Below, piece after piece: positions 8,400-16,163 of a stretch of DNA of 35,499 nucleotides (its first letter is position 1; every line of letters starts with the position of its first letter). The translations under genes were made by a program, and so were the position numbers. Source of the stretch: Thermoleophilia bacterium (lineage in GTDB: Bacteria > Actinomycetota > Thermoleophilia > Gaiellales > Gaiellaceae). The stretch lies in assembly GCA_026785685.1 (NCBI GenBank), contig JAJAZN010000150.1:1-35499 (forward strand), given 5' to 3'. Below the pieces are notes generated by a model, which saw nothing but the letters and a program-made list of their open reading frames with translations, ran no database searches and was not told the DNA's origin.

Positions 8400-9103
8400 G
8401 CTACCGGCTGATCGACGTGCGGCCCCGGGCCGCGTTTCTGGAAGGCCATATCCCCGGCGTCGCGCATCTCGATCCCGAGCTGGACCTGTCGGCGATCGGC
8501 CCCGACCCCGCAGTCGGGGGACGGCACCCCCTACCGGGTGTCGAACAGCTCGAGGAGGCCTTCAGGCGCGTCGGTGTCGGACGATTTGACTACGTCCTCG
8601 CCATCGATGACGGCTCGGGATGGGCTGCCCGGTGCTGGTGGCTGCTCCGCCACCTCGGCCACGACTTGGCTGGAACGTTCGATCTCCGGGGCTACATCGG
8701 CCCCCTGATGACAACGCCGTTCGCACCCGTGCGAGGCGAATTCGAGGCACGTCCTCGAGACGATGACACGATCACTGCCGAGGAGATCCTCGCGCGCCTC
8801 GACGACCCCTCGCTCACACTTCTCGACGCCCGCAGCGAGCCGCGCTGGCTCGGTGACGAGGAGCCACTCGACCCCGTGCCCGGCCGGATTCCCGGTGCGC
8901 GCAACGCGTACTTCGAGGATTCACTGCCTGACGACCTGGCGGAAGCGCCGGAGCTCGTCGCCTACTGCGGATCGGGCGTGACGGCGTGCGTCGTCGCCCT
9001 AAAGCTCGTTCTTGCGGGCCGCGAGGATGTCCGTCTCTATCCTGGCTCCTTCAGCGAGTGGTGCCGCCGTGAGAACTACCCCATCGAGAAAGGACAGCCG
9101 TGA
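8396..9103 (+). CDS. Tandem-rhodanese sulfurtransferase embedded in the ilv-thr operon
   Basis: This is a two-domain rhodanese of 235 residues. The N-terminal domain (about 1-110: YRLIDVRPRAAFLEGHIPGVAHL) has no catalytic Cys loop, as is usual for thiosulfate/3-mercaptopyruvate sulfurtransferases. The C-terminal domain (about 125-235: LLDARSEPRW, GRIPGARNAYFED) carries the active-site loop AYCGSGVTACV with Cys191. CGSGVTA-type loops are commoner in 3-mercaptopyruvate and thiosulfate sulfurtransferases than in single-domain rhodaneses. The GTG start overlaps thrB, and the stop overlaps ilvD, so it is translated in series with them. The job there is unknown. Since IlvD is an iron-sulfur enzyme, a link with sulfur delivery or repair is one inference; hitch-hiking in the operon is another. 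Confidence 0.9.
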   Translation: MSYRLIDVRPRAAFLEGHIPGVAHLDPELDLSAIGPDPAVGGRHPLPGVEQLEEAFRRVGVGRFDYVLAIDDGSGWAARCWWLLRHLGHDLAGTFDLRGYIGPLMTTPFAPVRGEFEARPRDDDTITAEEILARLDDPSLTLLDARSEPRWLGDEEPLDPVPGRIPGARNAYFEDSLPDDLAEAPELVAYCGSGVTACVVALKLVLAGREDVRLYPGSFSEWCRRENYPIEKGQP

Positions 9104-10812
9104 GCACCCCGTACGATCTCCCGTCCGATCCTGCCAAGCGCCATAGCGCAGCATTGACCGACGGCCCCGACCGGGCCGGAGCTCGCGCGATGCTGAAGGC
9201 TACCGGCTTCACCGATGAGGATCTCGCAAAGCCGATCATTGGCGTCGGGACGACCTGGATCGAGACGATGCCCTGCAACCTGAACCAGCGCGATCTCGCG
9301 GTGCACGTGAAACGCGGGATCCGCGATGAGGGTGGCACGCCGATGGAGTTCAACACGATCGCGGTTTCGGACGGAGTCGCGATGGGGACGTCTGGCATGC
9401 GGGCTTCGCTCATCTCGCGGGAGGTGATCGCCGACTCGATCGAGCTCGTCTGTCGCGGCCATCTGTTCGACGGCCTCGTCCAACTCGTCGCCTGCGACAA
9501 GACGAACCCCGGCGCGGCGATGGCGGTCGGCCGCCTGGACATCCCTGCGGTGATCTCGTACTCCGGCTCGATTGCTCCGGGCATCTACCGCCAGCGCGAG
9601 GTGTCGATCGGCGACGTCTACGAGGGAATCGGCGCCTATGCCGCCGGGAAGATCACGGCAGCCGACCTGCACGAGCTCGAGTCCGCTGCGTGTCCCGGGG
9701 CGGGAGCCTGCGGCGGCCAGTTCACGGCCAACACGATGTCGACGATCCTCGACTTCCTCGGCCTCTCGCCGTTCGGGACGAATGGGATACCGGCGATGCA
9801 TCGGACGAAGGAGGAGGCCGCGTACGAGGCGGGCCGGCTCGTGGTACAGCTCGTTCGTGACAACGTCACGCCCCGCTCGCTCGTGACGAAGGAGTCGTTC
9901 GAGAACGCCGTCGCGTCGGTGGCGGCAACGGGGGGCTCGACGAACGCGGCGTTGCACGTCGTCGCGATCGCGCGCGACTTCGGCGTCGACTTCACGCTCG
10001 ACGACTTCGAGCGCATCTCTGCAAGGACGCCGATCGTCGCGGACATGAAGCCGTGGGGGCGCTGGCACGCGAGCGACATGTTCAATGCGGGCGGTGTTGC
10101 GCTCGTCGCGCGCGAGTTGAAGAAGGCTGGACTACTGAACGACGGCGCACTGACGGTGGACGGCCGCACGCTGGGCGAGATCGCCGACTCGGCGGTCGAG
10201 AAGGAGGGGCAGACGGTGGTCGTCCCGATCGAGACGCCGCTCAAGGCCCGCGGGGGTGTTGCGGTGCTCTACGGCAACCTCGCGCCCGAGGGGTGCGCGG
10301 TGAAGCTCGCGGGGCACGACCGCACGCTGCACCGCGGCCCGGCGCGCGTCTTCGACTCCGAGGAGGACACCTTCGCTGCGGTCAAGGCCGGCAAGGTCGT
10401 CGCCGGCGACGTCGTCGTGATCCGCTACGAAGGGCCGCACGGCGGCCCCGGGATGCGCGAGATGCTCCACGTCACCGGCGCGATCGTCGGAGAGGGCCTG
10501 TCGGAGTCGGTGGCGCTGATCACAGACGGTCGTTTCTCTGGCGCGACACACGGATTCATGGTCGGCCACGTCACCCCGGAGGCATCGCGTGGTGGCCCGA
10601 TCGCAGCCCTCCGCGAGGGCGACATCGTCGTCATCGACGTCGAGAACCAGGAGCTCAACGTCGAGCTCACCGACGTCGACATCGCCGAGCGGCTCAAGGA
10701 ATGGGTCGAGCCCGAGCCGCGCTACCGCCGCGGGGTGATCGCGAACTACGCAACGCTCGTCGCGTCGGCCTCGCTCGGCGCAGTGATGCTGTCGCAGTAC
10801 GAGACGGAGTAA
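9100..10812 (+). CDS. ilvD: Dihydroxy-acid dehydratase IlvD
   Basis: It dehydrates dihydroxyisovalerate and dihydroxymethylvalerate to the 2-oxo acids, the step before transamination in Val/Ile synthesis. The 570-residue protein matches the IlvD/Edd family. Cluster-ligand cysteines lie in MPCNLNQ (Cys59), ACDKTNPGAAMA (Cys132) and CPGAGACGGQFTANTM (Cys204). C-terminal landmarks are HGGPGMREM and TDGRFSGATHGFMVGHVTPEA. The three Cys and the length fit the [2Fe-2S]/[4Fe-4S] ilv class. The GTG start overlaps the sulfurtransferase stop. It is the last gene of the operon; about 110 bases follow before the peroxiredoxin. Confidence 0.97.
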   Translation: MSTPYDLPSDPAKRHSAALTDGPDRAGARAMLKATGFTDEDLAKPIIGVGTTWIETMPCNLNQRDLAVHVKRGIRDEGGTPMEFNTIAVSDGVAMGTSGMRASLISREVIADSIELVCRGHLFDGLVQLVACDKTNPGAAMAVGRLDIPAVISYSGSIAPGIYRQREVSIGDVYEGIGAYAAGKITAADLHELESAACPGAGACGGQFTANTMSTILDFLGLSPFGTNGIPAMHRTKEEAAYEAGRLVVQLVRDNVTPRSLVTKESFENAVASVAATGGSTNAALHVVAIARDFGVDFTLDDFERISARTPIVADMKPWGRWHASDMFNAGGVALVARELKKAGLLNDGALTVDGRTLGEIADSAVEKEGQTVVVPIETPLKARGGVAVLYGNLAPEGCAVKLAGHDRTLHRGPARVFDSEEDTFAAVKAGKVVAGDVVVIRYEGPHGGPGMREMLHVTGAIVGEGLSESVALITDGRFSGATHGFMVGHVTPEASRGGPIAALREGDIVVIDVENQELNVELTDVDIAERLKEWVEPEPRYRRGVIANYATLVASASLGAVMLSQYETE

Positions 10813-10855
10813 GCGAGGCCGTCGCCATCGGGGGCTGGTACTCCTGCGAGAGATC

Positions 10856-10894
10856 TATACTTTCCAAATTGAAGTAATGAGGTGGGATGATCCC
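10856..10894 (+). promoter_or_regulatory. Possible -10 box and downstream palindrome before the peroxiredoxin gene
   Basis: TATACT at 10856-10861 resembles a -10 hexamer, though no good -35 lies upstream. About 20 bases further on is GGGATGATCCC (10884-10894), a perfect 5+1+5 inverted repeat, placed where a repressor could sit just inside the transcript. This would give the peroxiredoxin its own promoter after the ilv-thr operon. Both elements are short and the call is weak. Confidence 0.3.
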
Positions 10895-10921
10895 GTTTCG
10901 ACAGCTCGAGGAGGCAACTAC

Positions 10922-11581
10922 ATGGCATTGCACATTGGAGACGTCGCGCCCGATTTCGACGCCGACACGACGGAGGGGCGCATCAGCTTCCACGATTGGA
11001 TCGGCGATTCGTGGGCGGTGATGTTCTCGCATCCGAAGGATTTCACGCCGATCTGCACGACCGAGCTCGGCTACATGGCGAAGATCAAGCCCGACTTCGA
11101 CAGCCGCGGCGTCAAGATCATCGGGCTCTCGGTTGACCCGCTCGACAAGCACGCGGCGTGGTCGGCCGACATCGAGGAGACGCAGGGCTACGCCCCGAAT
11201 TACCCGATGATCGCCGACGTCGACTTCAACGTCTCGCAGCTCTACGGAATGCTCGGCGCTGACGTCTCAGGCGATCCTGCAGATCGCACTGCGGTCGATA
11301 ACCAGACCGTCCGGAACGTGTTCGTGATCGGATCAGACAAGAAAGTGAAGCTGATTCTCGTGTACCCGATGACGACCGGGCGCAACTTCGACGAGGTGCT
11401 TCGCGTGATCGACTCGCTGCAGCTGACGGCGAGGCACAAGGTCTCGACACCCGTCAACTGGCAGCCCGGCGAGGACGTCGTCATCGCCGGCTCCGTCAGC
11501 GACGACCAGGCACGTGAGCTCTGGCCCGACGGCTGGGAGTCGCCCAAGCCCTACATCCGCATCGTCCAGGATCCGAGCTGA
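10922..11581 (+). CDS. 1-Cys peroxiredoxin (Prx6 type)
   Basis: It reduces hydrogen peroxide and organic peroxides in the cytoplasm. The 219-residue protein has the thioredoxin-fold peroxidatic site HPKDFTPICTTEL with Cys45, then GLSVDPLDKHAAW. The C-terminal extension (VSTPVNWQPGEDVVI, then KPYIRIVQDPS) is typical of the Prx6 subfamily. No second, resolving Cys is present, so it should work by the 1-Cys mechanism with an external reductant. The ATG follows GAGGAGG at 7 bases, which decides the start over a GTG-type extension at 10877. A strong hairpin follows the stop. Confidence 0.93.
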   Translation: MALHIGDVAPDFDADTTEGRISFHDWIGDSWAVMFSHPKDFTPICTTELGYMAKIKPDFDSRGVKIIGLSVDPLDKHAAWSADIEETQGYAPNYPMIADVDFNVSQLYGMLGADVSGDPADRTAVDNQTVRNVFVIGSDKKVKLILVYPMTTGRNFDEVLRVIDSLQLTARHKVSTPVNWQPGEDVVIAGSVSDDQARELWPDGWESPKPYIRIVQDPS

Positions 11582-11588
11582 TTCTGAA

Positions 11589-11622
11589 AGGGGGCGTCGC
11601 CGCGGTTCGCGGTGGCGCCCCT
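11589..11622. terminator. Hairpin between convergent peroxiredoxin and SDR genes
   Basis: A long GC-rich stem of about 14 bp with one bulged G and a short loop around GTT runs from AGGGGGCG to GGCGCCCCT. It starts 7 bases after the peroxiredoxin stop and ends at the first base of the SDR stop codon. It probably ends both transcripts. There is no U-tract, as is common in GC-rich actinobacteria. Confidence 0.65.
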
Positions 11623-12395
11623 CAGTACGTCTTCGCGAGCAGCCCTCCGTCGACGACGAGTGACGTGCCGCTGACGAACGACGCCTCGTCCGAGGCAAGG
11701 TAGACGACGGCTGCAGCCACCTCGGCGGGATGCGCGATCCGCTTGCCGGGGTAGGCAGACTCCATCTCCTCCCGAGCGGCGACGGCGTCCTCCGTGCCCG
11801 CGAAGTACTCGTCGATCATCGGCGTCTCCATGTCGCCCGGACAGACGCAGTTACAGCGAATCCCGTCGGCCGCGTAATCGATCGCAATCGCCTTGGTGAG
11901 CCCGAGAATGCCCGACTTCATCGCGGTATAGGCGGCGAGGTAGCCGTCGCCGGTGAAGGAAAGGATCGACCCCGTGTTCACGATCGCTCCCGGTCTGCCT
12001 GCGGCACGCATCGCGACCAGCGCATGCTTGCAGCCCCAGAACGTCCCGGTCATGTGCACGGCCATGAGCTGGTTCCACTGCTCGTTCGTCGTCTCGTGCA
12101 GCCGACCTTCGCCGAGGATGCCCGCGTTGTTGACCAGAATGTCGAGACCCCCGAACTCCGCCTGGCAGCGCTCGATCGCGCCGACGATGTCCTCCTCCTG
12201 GGTCACGTCGCCCCGCTGGAAGACGACCTCGCCACCCGCGGCGTTAGCCTCAGCGGCGACCTGCTCGCCGCGCGCCATGTCTCGCGAGAGCGCGATCACG
12301 CGAGCCCCTTCTCGCCCGAACGCGAGAACGATCTCACGGCCGAGCCCCCGCGACGTTCCCGTCACGACTGCTGCCTTTCCCGACAGACGTGCCAC
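11622..12395 (-). CDS. Short-chain dehydrogenase/reductase (SDR)
   Basis: This is a 257-residue classical SDR. The cofactor motif TGTSRGLG is at 12-19, NNAG at 89-92, the catalytic Ser is in TGSIL, and YTAMK gives Tyr156 and Lys160. The C-terminus FVSGTSLVVDGG is also characteristic. Ser/Arg after the Gly-rich loop (SRD at 37-39) leans toward NADP, though that is only suggestive. The substrate cannot be told from sequence. The GTG at 12395 is preceded by AGAGGAGGT, an excellent Shine-Dalgarno sequence. An in-frame ATG at 12599 behind GGGGAGGGAG would add 68 residues, but that stretch has much weaker third-position GC bias and no SDR character. The gene stands alone. Confidence 0.9.
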   Translation of the reverse strand: MARLSGKAAVVTGTSRGLGREIVLAFGREGARVIALSRDMARGEQVAAEANAAGGEVVFQRGDVTQEEDIVGAIERCQAEFGGLDILVNNAGILGEGRLHETTNEQWNQLMAVHMTGTFWGCKHALVAMRAAGRPGAIVNTGSILSFTGDGYLAAYTAMKSGILGLTKAIAIDYAADGIRCNCVCPGDMETPMIDEYFAGTEDAVAAREEMESAYPGKRIAHPAEVAAAVVYLASDEASFVSGTSLVVDGGLLAKTY

Positions 12396-12646
12396 AGCCG
12401 ACCTCCTCTGGAAACCCGCGACGACAGTGGCGTGACAGTACTCCACGACACGCCCCCGGTCGACCTCGCCTCGAGTCACGTCAGCAACTACGAGTTCCAT
12501 CCCTTCTGGGGTGCGGTCTCGAGCGGGATCTGGCTCGCCTCGTTCCGCCGCCGCAGCCACACCTGCGACGCGCGCTCCGTACTTCGCCGCACCAATCATG
12601 GGCTCCCTCCCCGATGACGCCCCGCAACGCGGCCCGCAAGCTGGGG
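12396..12646. other. Divergent intergenic region between SDR and UspA genes
   Basis: About 330 bases separate the two genes. On the plus strand a 61-codon frame (GTG at 12432 to TGA at 12617) has about 82% GC at third positions, like real genes here. Its protein contains EFHPFWGAVSSGIWLASF. It has no Shine-Dalgarno sequence and I recognise no family, so I do not call it. The rest holds the SDR leader and the uspA promoter. Confidence 0.3.
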
Positions 12647-12677
12647 TTGTCAGAACAGGGCGGCCGGGTTGTAAGCT
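12647..12677 (+). promoter_or_regulatory. Probable promoter of the UspA gene
   Basis: TTGTCA (12647-12652) is followed after 19 bases by TAAGCT (12672-12677); the overlapping TGTAAG gives a 17-base spacing. This is a fair housekeeping-type -35/-10 pair, about 50 bases before the uspA start. The leader between contains CGAGC/GCTCG, which can form a small hairpin. Confidence 0.35.
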
Positions 12678-12727
12678 TGTCCCGTCAGCGAACGCGAGCC
12701 GGAAGCGCTCGCAGCGAGGAGAGAGTG

Positions 12728-13138
12728 ATGAAGACCATCGTTGTCGGATATGACGAGACAGAGCCCTCGAAGAATGCGCTCGCCCGTGCGGCGGATCTCG
12801 CGACTGCATTCGGCTCGACCGTGATCGTTACGAGCGTTGCAACGGTGCTCGCCGGCTCACGCGAGATGGGTGGTGTCGATCCAGTCGACCCACCCGAGTT
12901 GCACGAGGAAGAGCTCGATCATGCAAAGGCGTTTCTCGCGGAGCGCGGCATCGAGGGACAGTTCGAGCTCGCCGTTGGCGACCCGGCAACCGCGATCGTG
13001 GAGCTCGCAGATCGCCATGGAGCCGATCTGATCGTTGTGGGTACACGCCAGCAGAGCCTGCTCTCGAGCATTCTGGGTCTCAGCGTGAGCGGCTCCGTGA
13101 AGCGCAAGGCTCACTGCGACGTGCTCATGGTGCAGTAG
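12728..13138 (+). CDS. Universal stress protein (UspA family)
   Basis: This is a 136-residue single-domain Usp protein starting MKTIVVGYDETEPSKNALARAADLA. It ends with GADLIVVGTRQQSLLSSILG and SVSGSVKRKAHCDVLMVQ. ATP-binding Usp proteins carry G-2x-G-9x-G(S/T). Here the first Gly and the last GS are present, but the second Gly is replaced by Gln, so nucleotide binding is uncertain. GGAG lies just upstream of the ATG. The next gene begins 25 bases later and is probably co-transcribed, which associates this protein with the FAD/CBS oxidoreductase. Confidence 0.92.
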   Translation: MKTIVVGYDETEPSKNALARAADLATAFGSTVIVTSVATVLAGSREMGGVDPVDPPELHEEELDHAKAFLAERGIEGQFELAVGDPATAIVELADRHGADLIVVGTRQQSLLSSILGLSVSGSVKRKAHCDVLMVQ

Positions 13139-13163
13139 GGCACATCGGGATATCGGCGCCCTC

Positions 13164-14780
13164 GTGACCGAGCAGGCGACGCGTGTGGTGATCATCGGGG
13201 GCGGCGTCGCCGCCCTTGAGGCAACGCTCGCGCTCCAGGCGCTCGCAGGCCCGCGCGTCGGCATCGAGGTCGTCGCGCCCGAACCGCACTTCTACTACCG
13301 CCCGCTCTCCGTCGCAGCGCCGTTCGCTCCCGGCGAGCTACGACGCTACGACCTCGGCACGCTCCTCGCCCGCGGGCGCGCGCTGCTCACCCTCGGGACG
13401 GTGGCAGGCGTCGACCCTGATCGTTGTCAGGCGCTCACAAAGGACGGGGGAGTGCTCCCGTACGACGCGCTCCTCGTCGCATGCGGGGCAATGTCCGTGC
13501 CTGTGATCGGGGGCGCGCTGACATTCCGCGGCCCGGCCGATATCGACCGCTTCTCGACTCTGCTCCGTGAGGTGGAGTCCGGGGCGGTCAACAGGATCGC
13601 GTTCTCGATCCCGGGTGGCGCCATCTGGAGTCTCCCTCTGTACGAACTCGCGCTCCTCACCGCCTCGTGGCTCGAGAGTCAGGATCGACGCGATGTTTCG
13701 GTCGTGCTCACGACCCCCGAGAGCGAGCCGCTCGAGTTGTTCGGGGCCGAAGCGAGCGCTGCCACGACGCGGCTGCTCGCGGAACGCGGGATCGACGTCT
13801 GGCCACGAGCGCGCGCCCTTGGTTTCCACGAGGGTGAGCTCGCGCTCGCGTCAGGCGAGACGCTGCGCGTCGACCGGGTCGTCGCGATGCCACGACTCAC
13901 CGGGCCGCGTCTCGCAGGGTTGCCGCAGACCCGTAACGGCTTCATCCCGATCGACCGCCATTGCAAGGTCGAAGGCCTCCCGGGCGTCTATGCGGCCGGG
14001 GACATCACGACCTTCCCCGTCAAGCAGGGAGGCATCGCCGCGCAGCAAGCGGACGTCGCCGCCCAGGCGATTGCGCGTGCCGCGGGTGCCGACCTCGAGC
14101 CGCAGCCGTTTCGTCCCGTCCTGCGAGGGATGCTGCTGACCGGATCCGCGCCGCAGTTCATGCGCCACGACCTCTCCCACCCCGAAGGGACACCGACCGT
14201 GAGTCTCAACGAGCTCTGGTGGCCGCCGGCGAAGATCGCCGGACACTACCTCGGCCCACTGATCCTCTCGCTCGACGAGACCGGAGCCGGTGAGGCCGAG
14301 GCCGAAGAACGGCCGGGGGACGTGGTCGTCCTCGTCGAGCTCGATCCCGACGCAACCGCTCCCGCCGACCACTGGGACGATCAGGACGGGCCTGCCCCCG
14401 AAGGAGAGGCCGTCGGCGGCCTGCCAACGGCGCCCCTCCTTCTCGTCGCGCCGGAGGACTCACTCGGTGAAGTCGCGACGCGGATGCGCGAGCTCGACAT
14501 CGGATCGGCGGTCGTCGCGGAGTATGGGAAGACGATCGGAATCATCACCGCCCGCGACCTGCTCGGAGCCTTCGGAAGCCGTGTTCATCCGAGCGAGGCG
14601 CGCGTCCGCTCGTGGATGACGGCGCATCCGATCACCATTCGCGCGGAACAGAGCCGTGCGGTAGCTGCGTCGCTCATGAAGGAGCATGGCATCCATCACC
14701 TGCCGATTCTCGACGAGAGCGGCCACCCGGTCGCCGTCATCGGTCTCCGAGACGTCGCCCCGCCGACCGATCAGCGGTAG
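13164..14780 (+). CDS. FAD-dependent NDH-2/SQR-like oxidoreductase fused to a CBS-domain pair
   Basis: This is a 538-residue fusion. Residues 1 to about 390 form a pyridine-nucleotide-disulfide type flavoprotein. The dinucleotide fold is VVIIGGGVAALEA, then HFYYRPLSV, and the second FAD motif GVYAAGDITTFPVKQGG lies near 274-290. C-terminal WWPPAKIAGHYLGPLI resembles sulfide:quinone and type II NADH dehydrogenase relatives. The paired redox cysteines of true SQR are absent; only isolated Cys are seen. An acidic linker follows. Residues of about 420-535 are two CBS motifs (LLLVAPEDSLGEVATRMRE, then SWMTAHPITIRAEQS and HHLPILDESGHPVAVIGLRDV), which in other proteins bind adenine nucleotides. I infer a membrane-quinone or NAD(P)H oxidoreductase regulated by energy state. 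The GTG start has only a weak Shine-Dalgarno sequence. Confidence 0.85.
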   Translation: MTEQATRVVIIGGGVAALEATLALQALAGPRVGIEVVAPEPHFYYRPLSVAAPFAPGELRRYDLGTLLARGRALLTLGTVAGVDPDRCQALTKDGGVLPYDALLVACGAMSVPVIGGALTFRGPADIDRFSTLLREVESGAVNRIAFSIPGGAIWSLPLYELALLTASWLESQDRRDVSVVLTTPESEPLELFGAEASAATTRLLAERGIDVWPRARALGFHEGELALASGETLRVDRVVAMPRLTGPRLAGLPQTRNGFIPIDRHCKVEGLPGVYAAGDITTFPVKQGGIAAQQADVAAQAIARAAGADLEPQPFRPVLRGMLLTGSAPQFMRHDLSHPEGTPTVSLNELWWPPAKIAGHYLGPLILSLDETGAGEAEAEERPGDVVVLVELDPDATAPADHWDDQDGPAPEGEAVGGLPTAPLLLVAPEDSLGEVATRMRELDIGSAVVAEYGKTIGIITARDLLGAFGSRVHPSEARVRSWMTAHPITIRAEQSRAVAASLMKEHGIHHLPILDESGHPVAVIGLRDVAPPTDQR

Positions 14781-14824
14781 CGTCGCCTCGTCCGCTAGAG
14801 TTTCCCCTGGCGCGGGACCCGTCC

Positions 14825-14924
14825 CGCTCCGCATCAAGAGAGGCTGAGGGACCGGCCCTGTGACGCCTCGGCAACCTGCCCCACACATCGGGTGACGGTG
14901 CCAATCCCGGACGGATGTCGAGCG
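14825..14924 (+). promoter_or_regulatory. SAM-I (S-box) riboswitch
   Basis: The conserved S-box core is readable. AAGAGAGG leads into GAGGGACCGGCCC, then GGCAACC, and further on GGTGCCAATCCC. The closing P1 helix pairs 14825-14835 (CGCTC..CATC) with 14914-14924 (GATG..GAGCG), with one mismatch and a G-U pair. SAM-I riboswitches switch off their gene when S-adenosylmethionine is abundant. The downstream Shine-Dalgarno sequence AGGAGGTT (14931-14938) can pair with the conserved AACCT of the aptamer. No U-tract terminator is seen, so control is probably at translation. A TAGAGT at 14796-14801 may be the -10 box. The controlled gene is the ThrC-like protein, likely with leuC and leuD behind it. 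Confidence 0.88.
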
Positions 14925-14945
14925 ACGACCAGGAGGTTCTCTACC

Positions 14946-16163
14946 ATGCCCGCTGTTTCCCTTTGCTGCCGCATCTGCGCGACCGAGCATCCGCTCGAAG
15001 CGACAGGTACGTGCTCACGCTGTTTCGGCCCACTCGATCCGACCTACGACTGGGACGCGCTCCGCGCCCGGGTCAGCCGCGCCTCGATCGAGGCTGGGCC
15101 CCAGTCGATCTGGCGCTACGCGGACCTGCTCCCGGTTGCTGCTCCGAAGGAGGCACGGCTCGCCCCGGGGATGACACCGCTCGTGCCGGCGGAGCGGCTT
15201 GCCAAGGAGCTCGGCATCGGTGAGCTGTGGCTCAAGCTCGACACCGCGAACCCGACGCACTCGTTCAAGGATCGCGTGGTCGCCGTGGCCGCCCGAAAGG
15301 CGCAGGAGCTCGGGCTCGACACGCTCTCGTGCTCGTCTACCGGCAATCTCGCCGGGGCAGTCGCCGCACGCGCTGCGGCAGAGGGCATGGAGGCGGCGGT
15401 CTTCGTCCCGAGCGACCTCGAGCCGGAGAAGCTCGCTGCGGCCGCCGTCTACGGGCCGCGCATCTATGCCGTTGCCGGTACCTACGACCACTGCTCGCGC
15501 CTCTCGGTCGAGCTGTCGTTCGAGCTGCCGTGGGGGTTTGTCAACGTCAACCTCCGCTCGTACTACGCAGAGGGATCGAAGACTCTCGCCTACGAGATCG
15601 CGGAACAGCTCGGATGGGAGACGCCCGACGCCGTCGCGATCCCAATCGCTTCGGGGGCTCTCTTCCACAAGGTGGGCCAGGGGTTCGGGGAGCTCATCGC
15701 GCTCGGCCTCGTCGACGGCCGCGCTCCGGCTCTCTTCGGAGGTCAGGCGGCCGGCTGCGAACCCGTTGCGACGGCGTTTCGGGAGCGCTCGCGCGTGGTG
15801 CCGGTGCGCCCGTCGAGCATCGCTCGCTCACTCGCAATCGGAAACCCCGCAGACGGCGACTTCGCGGTCACGACCGCCCGCGCTACCGGCGGCGCGATCC
15901 ACACGGTCGCGGAGGACGAGATCGGCTCCAACATGGCCCACCTCGCCGCGACGACGGGAGTCTTTGGCGAGACCGCGACCGGCGTCACGCTCGGCGCGCT
16001 GAAGGCCGCTGTCGCCGCCGGCCAGATCGGGCCGCGCGCACGCGTCGTCCTTCTCGTCACGGGCGACGGGTTGAAGACGCCCGGGCCGGTCTCCGACACC
16101 TACGATCCCATCATGATCGAAGCCGACGCAGACGCGTTTCTCGATAAAGTGTTGATCGCCTAG
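14946..16163 (+). CDS. Threonine-synthase-like PLP enzyme with N-terminal zinc ribbon, under a SAM riboswitch
   Basis: This is a 405-residue fold-type II PLP enzyme. Residues 1-30 form a zinc ribbon (Cys8-x2-Cys11 and Cys23-x2-Cys26) seen in many ThrC-like proteins. Then come [19 protein letters not shown], the PLP lysine Lys108 in [10 protein letters not shown], and [20 protein letters not shown]. The C-terminus has [11 protein letters not shown] and [10 protein letters not shown]. It looks like ThrC, but a dedicated thrC already exists in the hom-thrC-thrB set at 6619. Control by SAM suggests a methionine, homocysteine or cysteine link, for example use of O-phosphohomoserine for another replacement reaction. 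That is inference; an ordinary second threonine synthase that competes with methionine synthesis is equally possible. The ATG follows AGGAGG. The stop TAG overlaps the leuC GTG. Confidence 0.85.
   Translation: MPAVSLCCRICATEHPLEATGTCSRCFGPLDPTYDWDALRARVSRASIEAGPQSIWRYADLLPVAAPKEARLAPGMTPLVPAERLAKELGIGELWLKLDTANPTHSFKDRVVAVAARKAQELGLDTLSCSSTGNLAGAVAARAAAEGMEAAVFVPSDLEPEKLAAAAVYGPRIYAVAGTYDHCSRLSVELSFELPWGFVNVNLRSYYAEGSKTLAYEIAEQLGWETPDAVAIPIASGALFHKVGQGFGELIALGLVDGRAPALFGGQAAGCEPVATAFRERSRVVPVRPSSIARSLAIGNPADGDFAVTTARATGGAIHTVAEDEIGSNMAHLAATTGVFGETATGVTLGALKAAVAAGQIGPRARVVLLVTGDGLKTPGPVSDTYDPIMIEADADAFLDKVLIA

Noticed and set aside
12396-12599. 68-residue N-terminal extension of the SDR from an ATG at 12599 with a good Shine-Dalgarno sequence
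   Set aside because: Third-position GC in this stretch is only about 60%, well below real genes here. The added residues lack any SDR feature, and the internal GTG at 12395 has a strong AGAGGAGGT site with the normal family start.
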